Shown here one piece after another: positions 22,779 to 33,830 of a DNA stretch of 64,000 bases. Every line of letters starts with the position of its first letter. Positions within the stretch are counted from its first letter, which is position 1. The stretch is taken from NCBI GenBank assembly GCA_024362935.1, contig JANCRA010000060.1, forward strand, positions 3,259,501 through 3,323,500, in the 5' to 3' direction. The stretch is from Setophaga petechia. Taxonomy: Eukaryota; Chordata; Aves; Passeriformes; Parulidae. The notes under the pieces are model-generated. The model was not told the DNA's origin. It ran no database searches and saw only the letters and a program-made list of their open reading frames with translations. Made by a program: the position numbers and the translations under genes.

Positions 22779-24500
22779 AACTCCTGAGAAGGACCTGCCC
22801 AAGCAATCTGCCCTGAGCAGAAGGATTGAGAGGTGTTTAGGTCCCTTTGGCCGCCCCTCCTGATGGTTCATTCCCTTTTCACACGAGCCTTGATTCCTGC
22901 AGACACTGTTCATGGCCCTGCTGTGCTCAAGTGGCCTCCAGCACCCACCTTTGCATTTCCCCAACAAGCAGATGCCCCATGAGCATGGGCACCACCCAAA
23001 CCATTACAACCCCCATTTCAGAGCACTTCTCCCATCTTCAGGTCATTCCTGGGCTCTTCTCCAGGCACAACCTCCCCTCCAAAAACCTTTTAATCCCCCA
23101 GCATTGGAGCTGGGCCTGGTGCTGCTTGGAGAGCTGTGCACAAACAAACCCAGCCTGACTGCTCCCCTGCTGAAACTCCCAGCGTCACACTGTGAGGAGA
23201 TAAGAACTGATTTTGAGCAAACTGATTTCTGATCAGCTGGAGGTCCGATTTTGTGGTCTGATACTTCCTCTGGCAGCAGCTGTACAGGAATACCAGGACA
23301 GCTTAGGGGCTGTGGTGGCTCTCAAAACAAACAGGGATGGCAGAACTGGGTCTGCTGAAGGAAGGCATAAATGAAATTCACCTTCCAGCATTCACTGCAA
23401 GTGAAGCTGATCTGCATTTCTTATACCAAGCAAAGGCTACAGCTCAGATGCTAATTTTATCTTGCTGGCTTTGTAGTGTCCTTGATCTTCAAGAGAATTC
23501 AAAATAACATGGAGCAAATGTATAACTAAGTCGTTTTAAAGAAGGAACTGCAAAGTGCATAACTCTGCTCAAGGGGAAACAGCTTCTCTGCTAAACACGG
23601 AGTATGAAATCAGATCATGCTGGCAGACTGAACAAATGGGCTCTTTACTCCTCATCCTCACAGCAGGGCTCTTAGGGAGCTCGTTTCCATCTGCCCTGCA
23701 AATCCATCCCAGTGGGAATGAGCAGGAGAGCCAAGCCCACCCTCAGCTCCTCATGGCTTGTGACAGATTGTGACAGATTGTGACCCTGCCCTGACACAGC
23801 TCCATTCCATCTCCTCACTTGGCATCACCTGGAAGTGGATCAGCACCTTCCCCTCCACTGCTATCCTGGAAGTTAAACCAGGTTTAATCCTGTCCAAGTT
23901 CTCAGTGTGCCAAGAACTGAGCAGAATCCCTTTGCTGAGCAGACACAGGTGAGTGATGACACCAGGAGCACTTTGTGCCAACCTTGGGCACAGTTACTGC
24001 AAGGGACCCTTTTCTCTGGCTGGAACAGCCAGCCCTGCTGCTGGGGCTGCTCCTGCCTGCACAGCCAGGCTGACACCTGAGAGAGCCCAGCAGGGCCAGC
24101 AGGAGTGGGGACACAGCCCCTGTGAGCTGGCCTGGCTGGCAGGGGAGCACAGGCCCAGGAGAGCTGGGCTGAAGCCCTGCCCAGCTGCCAGTGCAGCCCC
24201 AGGGTCACAGCCTGGCTCCCCTCCCTCTGCAGAGCTCCAGCTGAAGCAGGGCTGAGCAGGAGCCCCAGGGCCCCATGATCTGCCCCAGGAGCAAACTGTG
24301 CTGAACTCAGTGTCCAGGTGCACCTGCTGGAAGGCCCTGGAGGCTTTAGGGGAACAGCATGGGCTGCTGTAGCAGAGTGGGGTTTAGATGGTGGTTCCTG
24401 CTGCCTGTTTCCCAATGAGCATCTCCTGGAAAAGCTGCTGGAGTGAGCATTCAGGCCAGTCCACACACACCCCACTCAGCCAAGAGAGGCAGAAGAGCCT
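22779..24500. other. Unannotated sequence
   Basis: Open frames up to 200 aa occur on both strands at 23.9-24.5 kb in GC-rich sequence without recognisable domains. No repeat is recognised. Confidence 0.4.
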
Positions 24501-24504
24501 TTGT

Positions 24505-24685
24505 ATGGTCAGTTCCACTGAGGTTTATTTCAACACACCCAAGGGATCCAGAGACAAAAGGCCAAACCCTGTGGGGTGCACAGGTTAAGGATGGGGTCAG
24601 TGGCCCAGGGTCTGAGGGCACAGGGTGGCACAAAGGGCAGGGCAAAGGGCACTGCCCTGCAGGGAAGATGGGGCCAGCCACCAGG
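24505..24685 (-). mobile_element. Possible LTR fragment
   Basis: The plus strand reads CCACTGAGGTTTATTTCAAC, which on the minus strand is a GAAATAAACC polyadenylation context like those of other LTRs here. No termini or second copy were found, so this is a weak call. Confidence 0.25.
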
Positions 24686-24689
24686 GGTT

Positions 24690-25040
24690 ATCAGGGATAT
24701 TTTTGCCTGATGTCCAGGAGAAATGATGAGGAGGACTCCATCTTATTAGAAGGCAGATTAATTACTTTATTTTACTATATTATTCTATACTATATTACAT
24801 TACATCTAAACTGAATCTGCCCAGCACTCAGCATCTCGTGACTGTCAGTGACAGTCCCAACACACCTGGATCCAATGGGTCAGTGAATCAAAACACTCAC
24901 ACCAGAATCCAATTATTATCAATTCCCTTCAGGTAAACCATCTTCCACTATTCCACTTGTGAACAACACAGGAGCAGTAAATGAGATAAGAATTGTTTTT
25001 TCTTTCTCTGAGGTTCAGAGAATGTGAATCCCAGAAATTT
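24690..25040 (-). mobile_element. Diverged family A LTR, minus
   Basis: In the minus orientation it keeps the family A blocks: CTCTGAGG...AATTGTTTTTTC near the start (plus 24985-25012), a CAACACAGGAGCAGTAAATG block, and the end block around GAGGACTCCATCTTATTAGA. It lacks part of the start region and carries several substitutions, so it is an older copy. Boundaries are approximate. Confidence 0.7.
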
Positions 25041-25124
25041 CTTGGGAAGTTGTGCCTTGCTTTTCTCTGTGAAGAGAAATGTGAGGACAAGGGGTATCAC
25101 AACCAATGAGGAAACAGGGAAAGG

Positions 25125-25504
25125 TGTAGCCATGATATTTTCTGAAAAATCCCTTTGCCAGGATTTTTCTCCTGAGAAGCTGAGTGGCCTTAGGAACAAA
25201 ATGTAAACATTGATTATCTGCTGCTGTGGAATGCAACAGGTGCATCTGTGATTGGCCCATGTTGGTTGTTTCTAATTAATGGCCAATCACAGTCAGATGG
25301 CTCGGACTCTCTGAGAGTCAGGAGCTTTTGTTATCATTCCATTCTCTGCTTTCCTTGCAAACCTTCTGATGAAATCCTTTCTTCTATTCTTTTAGTATAG
25401 TTTTAATATAATATATATCACAAAATAATAAATCAGCCTTCTGAAACATGGAGTCAAATTCTCCTCTCTTCCCTCATCCTGGGACCCCTGTGAACACGGT
25501 CACA
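25125..25504 (+). mobile_element. Solo LTR, family A, with perfect 6-bp TSD
   Basis: The 380-bp element runs from TGTAGCCATGATATTTTC to GAACACGGTCACA. GAAAGG flanks it at 25119-25124 and 25505-25510. It has a CCAATCACAG box, TAGTATAGTTTTAATA, and AATAAATC before CCTTCTGAAACATGGAGTCA. This copy gives the clearest view of the intact family A ends, TG...CA, and of its 6-bp duplication size. Confidence 0.94.
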
Positions 25505-25510
25505 GAAAGG

Positions 25511-25980
25511 AGAAACCATGAGAATTTGGGACATATGGTGAAAGGAACTGGGATGGATCAGTGTTGCAAGGCTCCATAGGGAAATCTTCTCTTTCAGCCT
25601 AGGTGGAGACTCCATGGTGTATTCTTCCAAGGCAAGGCCCTGGGGATTTTCCTGAAAGGTTCAGAGCATTCCACAGGCTGGAAAAGCTGTTCCTGGCTGG
25701 GAAGGAGGCAGAGGCCACCTCAGGGTTCACCTCAGGGCAGGGACATCCTTGTCCCTGGTACAGGAAGGAAGGAGGGCTCAGACAGCAGCCCTCCCACCCA
25801 GACTGCGCTTCCACCAAGGAATACTGAACAATTCCCTGGGGAAAGCAAATGCTTCCTCCTAGGCTGCTCTGCAGCCATGGGCCCTGCTCTGCCCCACCCC
25901 CTGTCAGGTTACAGGTGAGCCTGGAGTGCCAAGCAGCACCTTCAAACCAGGGGCAGCCACAGCTCTCCCACCATCATCCC
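25511..25980. other. Unannotated sequence
   Basis: No feature recognised. Confidence 0.35.
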
Positions 25981-25986
25981 CAAATT

Positions 25987-26403
25987 ATTGTATTTGCTCA
26001 GAATGTCCCAGCGAAGGCAGGAATGATGCATCTGACCCCATGTTCTCAGAAGGCTAATTTATTATTTTATAATACTATAGTGTATTAAAGAACACTATAC
26101 TATATTAAAGAATGCAGAAAGGATACTGAGTGAATGCTAAAAAGATAATAATGAAAACTGGTGACTCTCTCCAGAGTCCTGACACAGCTTGGCCCTGATT
26201 GGCCAAAGAGTGAAAACAACTCCCAGCAGAATGCAATGGAACAATCACCTGTGGGTGAACAATCTCCAAACACATTGCACATGTGAGCACAACACAGGAG
26301 AAGCAAGTGGCATAAGAATTGTTTTCCTTTTCTCTGAGGCTTCTCAGCTTCCCAGGAGAAAAACCCTGAGCAAGCAGGTTTTTCAGAGAATGTGAATGCC
26401 ACA
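25987..26403 (-). mobile_element. Solo LTR, family A, minus
   Basis: The minus strand starts TGTGGCATTCACATTCTCTG and ends near GCAAATACAAT. It matches the copies at 39.4 and 60.0 kb over its whole length, including AACAATCACCTGTGGGTGAA and CTCCAGAGTCCTGACACAGC (plus strand). An imperfect 11-bp match, CCAAATTATTG (25980-25990) against CCAAGTTATTG (26405-26415), spans its flanks, so the exact TSD is unresolved. Confidence 0.88.
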
Positions 26404-26770
26404 GCCAAGTTATTGTCTTAGTCTGTCCCAGGCAGAGCTGCCTGGCACAGAGCAAAAAGGAGATTTCTCCATGCTACAGGGAAACATCCTTGTCTTTCAC
26501 TGGTGCCAGACTCCAGAGAAATCCCTGATTTCCAGGTGAGAGGTGCAGGGTGCAGGAATGGTGCTGCAGAGCTGTCACAGGCCTGGGAAGGAGCAGGAAG
26601 GCCCTGGGCAGTCCCAAGGATGCCCTGGAGATACCAGGACATGTCCTACCTGTCTTCTCAAACTCCTACAAAGCAAAAAAGCAGAAAAATGCATGTGAGG
26701 TCAGAGAAACACCCAGCATGGCAGGATGGAGGGCAGGCCCCAGAGAGCTCTTCCCATCTGAGGACAGAGA
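26404..26770. other. Unannotated sequence
   Basis: No feature recognised before the pyrimidine tract. Confidence 0.35.
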
Positions 26771-27041
26771 TCTTTCTTTCTTTTCTTTCTTTCCTTCCTT
26801 TCTTTCTCTCTTTCTTTCTTTTTCTCTCTCTTTCTTTTTTCTCTCTTTTTCTTTTTTTCTTTCTTTTGTTCTCTTTTTCTCTCTCTTTCTCTCTTTTCTT
26901 CTTTTTTCTCTCTCTTTCTTCCTTTTCTTTCTTGGCTTTCTTTCTGTCTTTTTTTTCTCTCTCTCTTTCTTCCTCTCTCTCTTTCTTTCTCTCCTTCCTT
27001 CCTTCCTTCTTTCTTTCTTTCCTTCCTTCTTTCTTTCTTTT
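26771..27041 (+). repeat. Polypyrimidine tract, (TTTC)n/(CTTT)n/(TTCC)n
   Basis: About 270 bases are almost wholly C and T on the plus strand, with only isolated G interruptions near 26869 and 26935-26946. It mixes CTTT, TCTC and CCTT units. Frames rich in Ser/Phe or Lys/Glu/Arg in several registers are a by-product. Such mirror-like homopurine-homopyrimidine tracts can form triplex DNA. Confidence 0.97.
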
Positions 27042-27087
27042 CACCACTCTCTGTGTTCACCTCCACACTCATCAGGGCACAGGCTGG

Positions 27088-27165
27088 AATTCCTGGGTGT
27101 CTGTGAGGGCCAGGACTGGATGATCCCTGTGGGTTCTTTCCAGCTGGGGCTATTGTGATGTTCTC
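27088..27165 (+). mobile_element. CR1: CR1 LINE 3' terminal fragment
   Basis: GGTGTCTGTGAGGGCCAGGA followed by CTGGATGATCCCTGTGGGTT and TTTCCAGCTGGGGC is the last part of a CR1 3' end. It lies directly after the pyrimidine tract. Confidence 0.7.
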
Positions 27166-27423
27166 TGAGGTGATTTGGCCACCACCCTCAGCCTGGGCTG
27201 GGGTCTCACAGCCCCATCCCATCTGCTCCTGGAGGACTGGTCAGGAATTGTCCTTGTGAAGGTGAGTGCAAGGAAGGATTGAACCTGATGGCACCACAAC
27301 CTAATCCCCCACCCCTGCAGAGCTGAGCACATCAGCTGGACACAGGGGGAGCAGGACATCTGCCAGGGAGTTTAGACTCTGCTCCATGCCTGTATTTTTT
27401 TCCAGTTGGAGGTAGACAAAGTG

Positions 27424-27659
27424 AAAAAAAAAAACCCAAAAAAGCCAACACCAAAAACCAACCAAAAAACAACAACAAAACAACCAAAGCCCAAAAAACC
27501 CCCAAAACAAAAAACAACCAAAAAAAACCCCACAAACCAAAAGCCCAAAAAACAAAACAAAGAAAACCCCAAAACCAACCAAACAAAAACCACCCAAAAC
27601 AACAACAACAACAACGAACCAAAAAAACCCAAAACCACCAAACAAATAAACAAACAAAA
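27424..27659 (+). repeat. A/C-only simple tract
   Basis: About 235 bases contain almost only A and C, with few G and hardly any T, in irregular AAAACC and AACA units. The minus-strand frames crossing it are rich in Phe, Gly, Trp, Leu and Val only because of composition. A similar but shorter tract follows the 290-bp unit at 49.3 kb. Confidence 0.95.
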
Positions 27660-28384
27660 CTGGAGAAGCAGCTGAATTGAAAATAAGAAATGAGCTGAGG
27701 TATTTGTTCTCTTTGCTTGGATTTAACACTCCTTGGAATGAAGCAGTGAGAAGCAGGTCCTGAGCTCCTGGTGCCAGCCCCTCTGCTCTCCTGTGACCCC
27801 TGCCCATGGACTGGGACCCTGCACTCAAACACTGGAGCTGAACCATGAGAGGTGCTGAACCTTCCTCTTCCTTGAGCACTTTTGGCCTCAAGTCCTTTTC
27901 TCCAGCCTCTCTGTGCTTTCATTAAGAGTTTGCCTTATTTCAGAGCAGGTGCTTGCTCCTGTTCCTAATGAACCTCTCAGCTCCCTTGTAAACAAGCCCT
28001 TTATGAGCTCCACAAGCATGTGCTTGTTTCTATTTATACCTTTTCCATATCAATATTTGAAAGCACACTCCCCTGCACTGTATTCCTTCCCTGTGCCCTT
28101 TTCCATCCCTGCTGCCTTTTTCCCACCTCTGCTTTATCTCCCAGGTTCATCCAGGCTCTTTTAATTCAAATCTAGATTTTTCATTTCCTTCGTTGACCTG
28201 AATTAAATAATTGGGAACTTTGTTTCTGACTGATTTGCATTCACAGACATCTCCATATCCCTGCAGAGGTGTCTTCCTCTACACCAGAAATAGGTGGGAA
28301 GTGAACACCTGAATTCTCCAGGCATTCTTCTGAGTGCCTGCTGTGCACCTGGCTTTGGAGACAGCTACACTCCCATTTTTGTAC
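27660..28384. other. Unannotated sequence
   Basis: No repeat or exon recognised. Confidence 0.35.
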
Positions 28385-28828
28385 TGGGTTTATAGGGATG
28401 GGACACCTCTCCTGGGAGGAAAGGCTGAGAGAATTGAAATTCTTTGGCCTGGAGTAGAGAAGGCTTTGGGGTGATCTGATTGTGGCCTTTTGGTGCCTAA
28501 AGTGGAGAGCTGGAGAGGGACTGGGGACAAGGGATGGAGGGACAGGACACAGGGAATGGCTCCCACTGCACAGGGCAGGGCTGGATGGGAGATTGGGAAT
28601 TAGGAATTGTTCCCTGTGAGGGTGGGCAGGCCCTGGCACAGGTGCCCAGAGCAGCTGTGGCTGCCCCTGGATCCCTGGAAATGTCCAAGGCCATTGGGGC
28701 TTGGAGCTTGGGTTGGACATTGGGGCTTGGAGCACCCCAGGACAGTGCAAGGTGTCCCTGCCATGGCAGGGGTGGGATGGGATGGACTTTGAGGGTCCCT
28801 CCAGCCCAAACCATTCCATGACTCTGCT
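28385..28828 (+). mobile_element. CR1: CR1 LINE 3' end, longest copy
   Basis: It starts upstream of the usual truncation with GGAGGAAAGGCTGAGAGAAT and GGTGATCTGATTGTGGCCTT, then continues through CACAGGTGCCCAGAGCAGCT and GGTGTCCCTGCCATGGCAGG to CCAGCCCAAACCATTCCATG. A short internal duplication, GGGCTTGGAGC...TTGGACATTG, occurs at about 28698-28735. Confidence 0.92.
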
Positions 28829-29671
28829 GCTGCACCCTGTGTTCTCAATTCTCATCTCACTAACAGAGGAATTCCTGCTCTGGTGTGGCAGCCTGTGCAA
28901 ACAGGAGCTGTCTCCCCTCTCCCACCAGCTGTACCCAGGGACGAGACTCCAGCTCCTCCACCACAAGTGCTGGGAGCAGCTTTGTAATGTAAATAGCACT
29001 CCTGGTATTTTTAACAAGCACCTGCTTTATCCCTCTGCCTAATGAGAGCCTGGACAGAAATGCAGTGAAAGCACACGAAGGTAAGACTGCCATTTAAGCT
29101 AATTAACAGCAAATTAAATTAAACTGACACACACATATATTTTGGGCTCCTGCATCTAACAGGAGGCAATGCTGCAGAGATTTCATTATTCTCATTTCCC
29201 ATCACCTGCTATTTTTCCCCCAGCACCTTCCTACCCAATTACCTGGGGAAGGGAAAGGGAGAAAGATACTAAAGCCAATAAGATAATTCTCATTTACATA
29301 AAAATTTTTCTGCGTTGTGTTTAATAGCCTGCGAGTAACTGCAGAAGAATATATAGTCCATTCTTTAAAAAGCTCCAGTGCACTAATTGAAATTAAATTA
29401 CATAGAACCCAGTGTCTGGCTCCTGCTCGTTGGGAGATAATATGCAAGCCCCAGCTTTGTGTGTTATTATATTATTAATATTGATGGATGAAGCACTGGA
29501 GTCACCACAGAGCCACCTCCCAGGTGCAATTCCCCTTCCTCCAGCTGCAGGGGAGCCTGAACCCATCTCCCCATGAATATTCTTCCTTTGCTGCAGGCAG
29601 GGCTGGGATCCTTTGGCATCCTGGACATCCAGAGCTGCAGCTTTTGGCCCCTCTTTGCTGCATTAACCCTC
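28829..29671. other. Unannotated AT-leaning sequence
   Basis: No recognised repeat; AT-rich from 29.1 to 29.5 kb. No supported exon. Confidence 0.35.
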
Positions 29672-30133
29672 TGTCACTGTGATATTTTATGAAAAATCCC
29701 TTCACCAGAATTTCTTCTCCTGGGAAGTTTCAGCTTCTCTCTGTTTTGCTGCTTTGGAATGTGATTTGGAGATTGTTTACCCAGCCTGTGAATTGTTTTA
29801 ATTTAATGACCAATCACAGCCAGTTGTGTCAGACTTTCTGAGACTGTCACAGGTTTTTATTATTCTGATTCAGCCTTCTGATGTATCCTTCTCTTTCAAT
29901 GGAATGGAATGGAATGGAATGGAATGGAATGGAATGGAATGGAATGGAATATAATATAATATAATATAATATAATATAATATAATATAATATAATATAAT
30001 ATAATATAATATAATATAATATAATATAATATAATATAATATAATATAATATAATATAATATAATATAATAATATCGCTTCTGAAAACATGGAATCAAAT
30101 TCTCATCTCTCCTCATCCTGAGGACCTCACAAC
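29672..30133 (+). mobile_element. Family A LTR with two pentamer expansions
   Basis: It begins TGTCACTGTGATATTTTATG and keeps TTGCTGCTTTGGAATGTGAT, GACCAATCACAGCC and the end block AACATGGAATCAAATTCTCA. The A/T-rich site between them is replaced by about ten GGAAT units (29899-29949), then about 24 ATAAT units (29950-30072). Unexpanded copies are 380-415 bp. The right edge is approximate. Confidence 0.85.
29899..30072 (+). repeat. (GGAAT)n to (ATAAT)n compound microsatellite
   Basis: Ten or so GGAAT pentamers pass without phase break into ATAAT pentamers. The shared 5-bp register suggests that one array derives from the other by substitution and spread. Confidence 0.96.
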
Positions 30134-31097
30134 ACCTGGGTGATGCAGCTGCAGCCTTTCCTCCACGTTCCTCTGCTCCTCTCACAGCTCAATTAATCCC
30201 TCAGGGGGACGCTGCCACCACAAACAAGATTTAAGGGAGTTTCCTGCCAAGCTGGCAGGCCTGGAAAGGAAAGGCTGCTGCTCCCTGGAAGAGGCAGAGC
30301 ACCAGGAGCTGCTGGTTCAGTGTGTGTGGAGCTCACTGCTCATCTTCTCCACGAGCTGCTAACGAGGGAGCCAATTAGTGCCAGTTGTGATGGGAGCACT
30401 GTTTCCACCAGGAGCTGGATTGAAACCTTTAATTCGTTTTGCACAGGCAGAGGAACACAAAATGTTCAAGCATGGATAAAACCCACAAGTTGGGAGGGCT
30501 TAGGGTACCCCTGTGGGTTTTAGTCTTTGTTTCAGACTTGCAGCTTTCATTAAAACAAAAAAAAAAAAAAAAAAAAAAAGAAAGAAAAAAGAAAAAGAGG
30601 GAGGAAAAAGAGAAAGGTTTCTTGCCATTTTCATGATGAAACTAATTCTCCTCATCTAAACTAATCCCAGGATTTCTGGAATGACTCATGGTGAAATGGT
30701 CCCTTGGTGGGCTGGGACCTTGGAATAACGAGCTGCCAAGGTTGGACATCAGTCCCTGCTGCTGGGGCCCCCAGGGACAGCCTGGCAGCCCCTGGCAGCC
30801 CCTGCCAGCCCCCCAGGCCCCCTGACATTCCCAGTGGAGCAGAGAACCAGGAGCTCTGTGCTGCTGTGCTGCAGCTCTGTCAGATCCAGAGGGAGCAGGA
30901 CACAGATGGAGAACACCTCCAGCACTGGCTCTGTCCTGAGGGGCCCAGCAGGGTCTGCCAAGGGTGCCAGGTCCTCACTTCCATCCCATTCCAACCGGGG
31001 AAGGGCTCTGAGCTGCTTCTCTGCCTTTTGCTTGGCCCTCTGCAGGGTTAGGGAGAAGACAAATGGTTACCTCCCTCCAGGACCTGCTTCCTCAACT
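30134..31097. other. Unannotated sequence with poly(A) run
   Basis: A run of about 24 A lies at 30556-30579, followed by an A/G-rich stretch to 30617. This could be an old retroposon tail, but no body is recognisable upstream. The rest is unannotated. Confidence 0.4.
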
Positions 31098-31103
31098 GGA
31101 GAC

Positions 31104-31485
31104 TGTCACAGACATCTTTTATGGAAAATCCTTTCCTTAGGATTTTTCCTCCTGAGAAGCTGAGAGACCTCAGGAACAAAATGTAAACATTGATTATCTG
31201 CTGCTGTGGAATGCAACAGGTGCATCTGGGATTGGTCCATGTGGATGTTTGTAATTAATGGCCAATCACAGTCAGCTGGCTCGGACAGAGAGCTGAGCCA
31301 CAAACCTTTGTTATCATTCTGTGCTATTCTATTCTTAGCCAGCCTTCTGATGAAATCCTTTCTTCTATTCTTTTAGTATAGTTTAAATGTAATTTATATC
31401 ATAAAATAATAAATCAGTGTTCTGAAACATGGAGTCAGATCCTCATCTCTTCCCTCATCCTAAGATCTCTGTGAACACGGTCACA
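31104..31485 (+). mobile_element. Solo LTR, family A, near-perfect TSD
   Basis: The 382-bp element runs from TGTCACAGACATC to GAACACGGTCACA and is a close match to the copy at 25.1 kb. Its flanks are GGAGAC (31098-31103) and GGAGTC (31486-31491), one mismatch in six. CCAATCACAGTCAGCTGGCT and AATAAATC are present. Confidence 0.92.
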
Positions 31486-31491
31486 GGAGTC

Positions 31492-33187
31492 AGACTTTGG
31501 ATGATGCAGAAGGAGCCCTGAGGCTGTGCAGAGCAGCCCAGAGGAGGGTGAGCAGCTCCCTGTCCTGCAGCTCTGAGAGCTCCATGGAGCTCCCATCCCC
31601 AGGCCTGGGAGCATCAGCACTGCCTTGAAGGAGGCTGGAGCTCGTTTAGATCACTCAGTCCTGCCCTAAAGTTCTTCTGGAGGGGTGAAGTTTCCTTTCA
31701 AAGGAGCCATCAAACACAGCTCACACCCTGACAGGAAGGGAGCGTCATCCAGTGAGGTAAATGGGAATGCAGGCTCCCCCCTGTGCTTCAGATGAGTCAC
31801 CAGGCAAAGGTTCCTGAATCCTCCTGTCAAACAGACTTTACATTAAAGGCAGCATCACAAGGCAGAAAGTGGTTTTTTCTCAGGACATTTATGAAGACCT
31901 GCAGCTAATTAATCCATGCATTTACAAAAGAAATGCTTGACAATACACAGAGTTCAGCCAAGTTCAGGGAATGAAAGAAAATATCAGATCAGGGAACCTG
32001 CACATCTCCTTTGGTCCGTGACAGATCTCCTTAGCAGCAAATCCCAGCAAGAAACCTCTCTGCTTCTCCCCTCAAGTCAAATCCTTTGTGTCAAACCCCA
32101 TTTTTATCTCAGCCCACTGAGCTCATGAGGGTGAAAGCCCCGTGCAAGGACCCTGAGCTCTGCACCACTGCTTTTAATGGGAGTGCACTGGGGAAAGAGC
32201 ATCCAGTGCTGCTGGAGGTGCAGAACACTGGAGAGCAGAGCAAGCAGCACAGAACTTCTCCCTCAAAGACACAGAAGCTGTGCTTGAATCCCTCACTGGT
32301 ACCTCAGGAGCCTGGCTTGTTTGCAGCTCTCCAGATCTTTCCCTTTCCTGTTTTTTTAAATGAGGATTATATTTTCTTTTTTTCCCAGTCACCAGGAACT
32401 TCACCTGCCTGTCACAATTTTTCCAACGTGATGGATAGTGGATTAGCAGCTCCATCTGCCAGATCCCTCAGTGGTTCCTTGGAGGAGGTGATCCCTGGAT
32501 TTGAATGGAAAGGGGAGAAATTTAGGCTAAATATTGGGATGGCAACAGATGGATAAGGATAAAAACATCCTGGGAGCAAACTGACACTGGGCTTGGAGGA
32601 GAAGGAAGAAAGAGAGGCTGTAACAGGCTGATGGTTTCAGAAAAAGCAGCAGCCCCCAGTGCAATCCCAGAGCTCAGACTGGAGGGGATCAACAGAGCTG
32701 CTCCTCACCTTCTGTACCCAGCAGGACTTGCCCTGCCTGGCTCTTTTCCAGAGGGGAATTGGCAGTCAAATCACATTCATTGTTAGCTCCCTGGTTTTAT
32801 GGGGCTTCTATAGGTTCAGTAATCTTTATAGCTGTGAAGTGCAACTTTGGGCAATGAAGGAGGCCCTTTACAGAGCTCTGGCTGGACTGTGTGGGATTTA
32901 AAAGCTGAGCAGAGCTGGGGACAGTGGGAAGGATTACACAGACTGTGCCTCTTCATGAACATCCAGGCAGGAGGTCCCCATGGAGCTTCCAGTAAGGGAG
33001 GAAAAGCAAAGCCTTGCTGCAATAAACTCCTCGAATTAAGCACTGACACCATTGCGAAGTTTTGAACAGCCAGATCTTTCTTTTTTAGCTTCCCAGGAAC
33101 CCACAGCCACATAAATCATTTGCTTGAGGAAACACTTCCCATTCTCAGCAGCAGAGTAAATACGGCAAAGATGATTTGGAGAAGATA
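31492..33187. other. Unannotated sequence
   Basis: No repeat family or exon recognised; a 156-aa frame at 32086-32556 (plus) has no recognisable domain. Confidence 0.35.
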
Positions 33188-33192
33188 CCCAT

Positions 33193-33825
33193 TGTTATGA
33201 GTAGAAAAGTTGCCCATTTTTTAAAAAGGTTGCAGAGTTCACAGGTTGGGCCAGTAGCTGCCAGGGTGGAGTTCTAACTGTTTGTTGCTGTAATCACCTG
33301 TCATTTTCATTAACTACCTGTTGTTGATGGTTAAGAATTCCCCCTTTTGTCAGTGGCACCCTGCTGCTTCCTGCAGGATGGCACCCGGATGGTGAAGGGA
33401 CATCGGAGGTGGCAAATGACATCGGATCCATCATGCAATGGGAGAGATCCCTCACCAAACCCAGCCCAAAACCCCTAAAACAACGAGCCAACACAAAACT
33501 GACAAATCAAAGTAATGACTAGATGTGAAGAACAGAAAGAACAGAATCCAGTATGTGCTAAGATCCTTTTTACCCCTCACCCTAACCTAGATATCAGCTA
33601 GACAGAGGACCTTGAATGTTGAATTGCAAAGCTCAGGAATTTTCCAATGCTCTCCTGAGGATGGGAGCCCCAGCTCTGCCCACAGACCAGCAGACAAAGT
33701 TGCTCTGAGTCACTGCTTGGGACCTGTGGTGGCGTGAGTGTGACCCGTTGGTTCCTCCCACCCGAGCTGATCCCTTTAATAAAGGCATTAAAAAGGAGAA
33801 AAGCCTCCTGCCCGTGTTTATTTCA
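33193..33825 (+). mobile_element. Solo LTR with perfect 5-bp TSD
   Basis: The 633-bp element starts TGTTATGAGTAGAAAAGTTG and ends GTGTTTATTTCA. CCCAT flanks it at 33188-33192 and 33826-33830. It carries TTTAATAAAGGC (signal at 33778-33783) near its 3' end. It differs from the other LTR families here, and the 5-bp duplication fits an ERVL-like or related element. Class assignment is inference. Confidence 0.92.
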
Positions 33826-33830
33826 CCCAT

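Noticed and set aside
26501..27222. Long frames rich in Ser/Phe and Lys/Glu/Arg
   Set aside because: They are translations of a polypyrimidine tract in several registers.
27301..27922. Minus-strand 196-aa frames that look like membrane segments
   Set aside because: The hydrophobic residues come from an A/C-only tract read on the opposite strand, in two registers.
29847..30185. Minus-strand frame with repeated YYIIL
   Set aside because: It is a translation of the ATAAT pentamer array.
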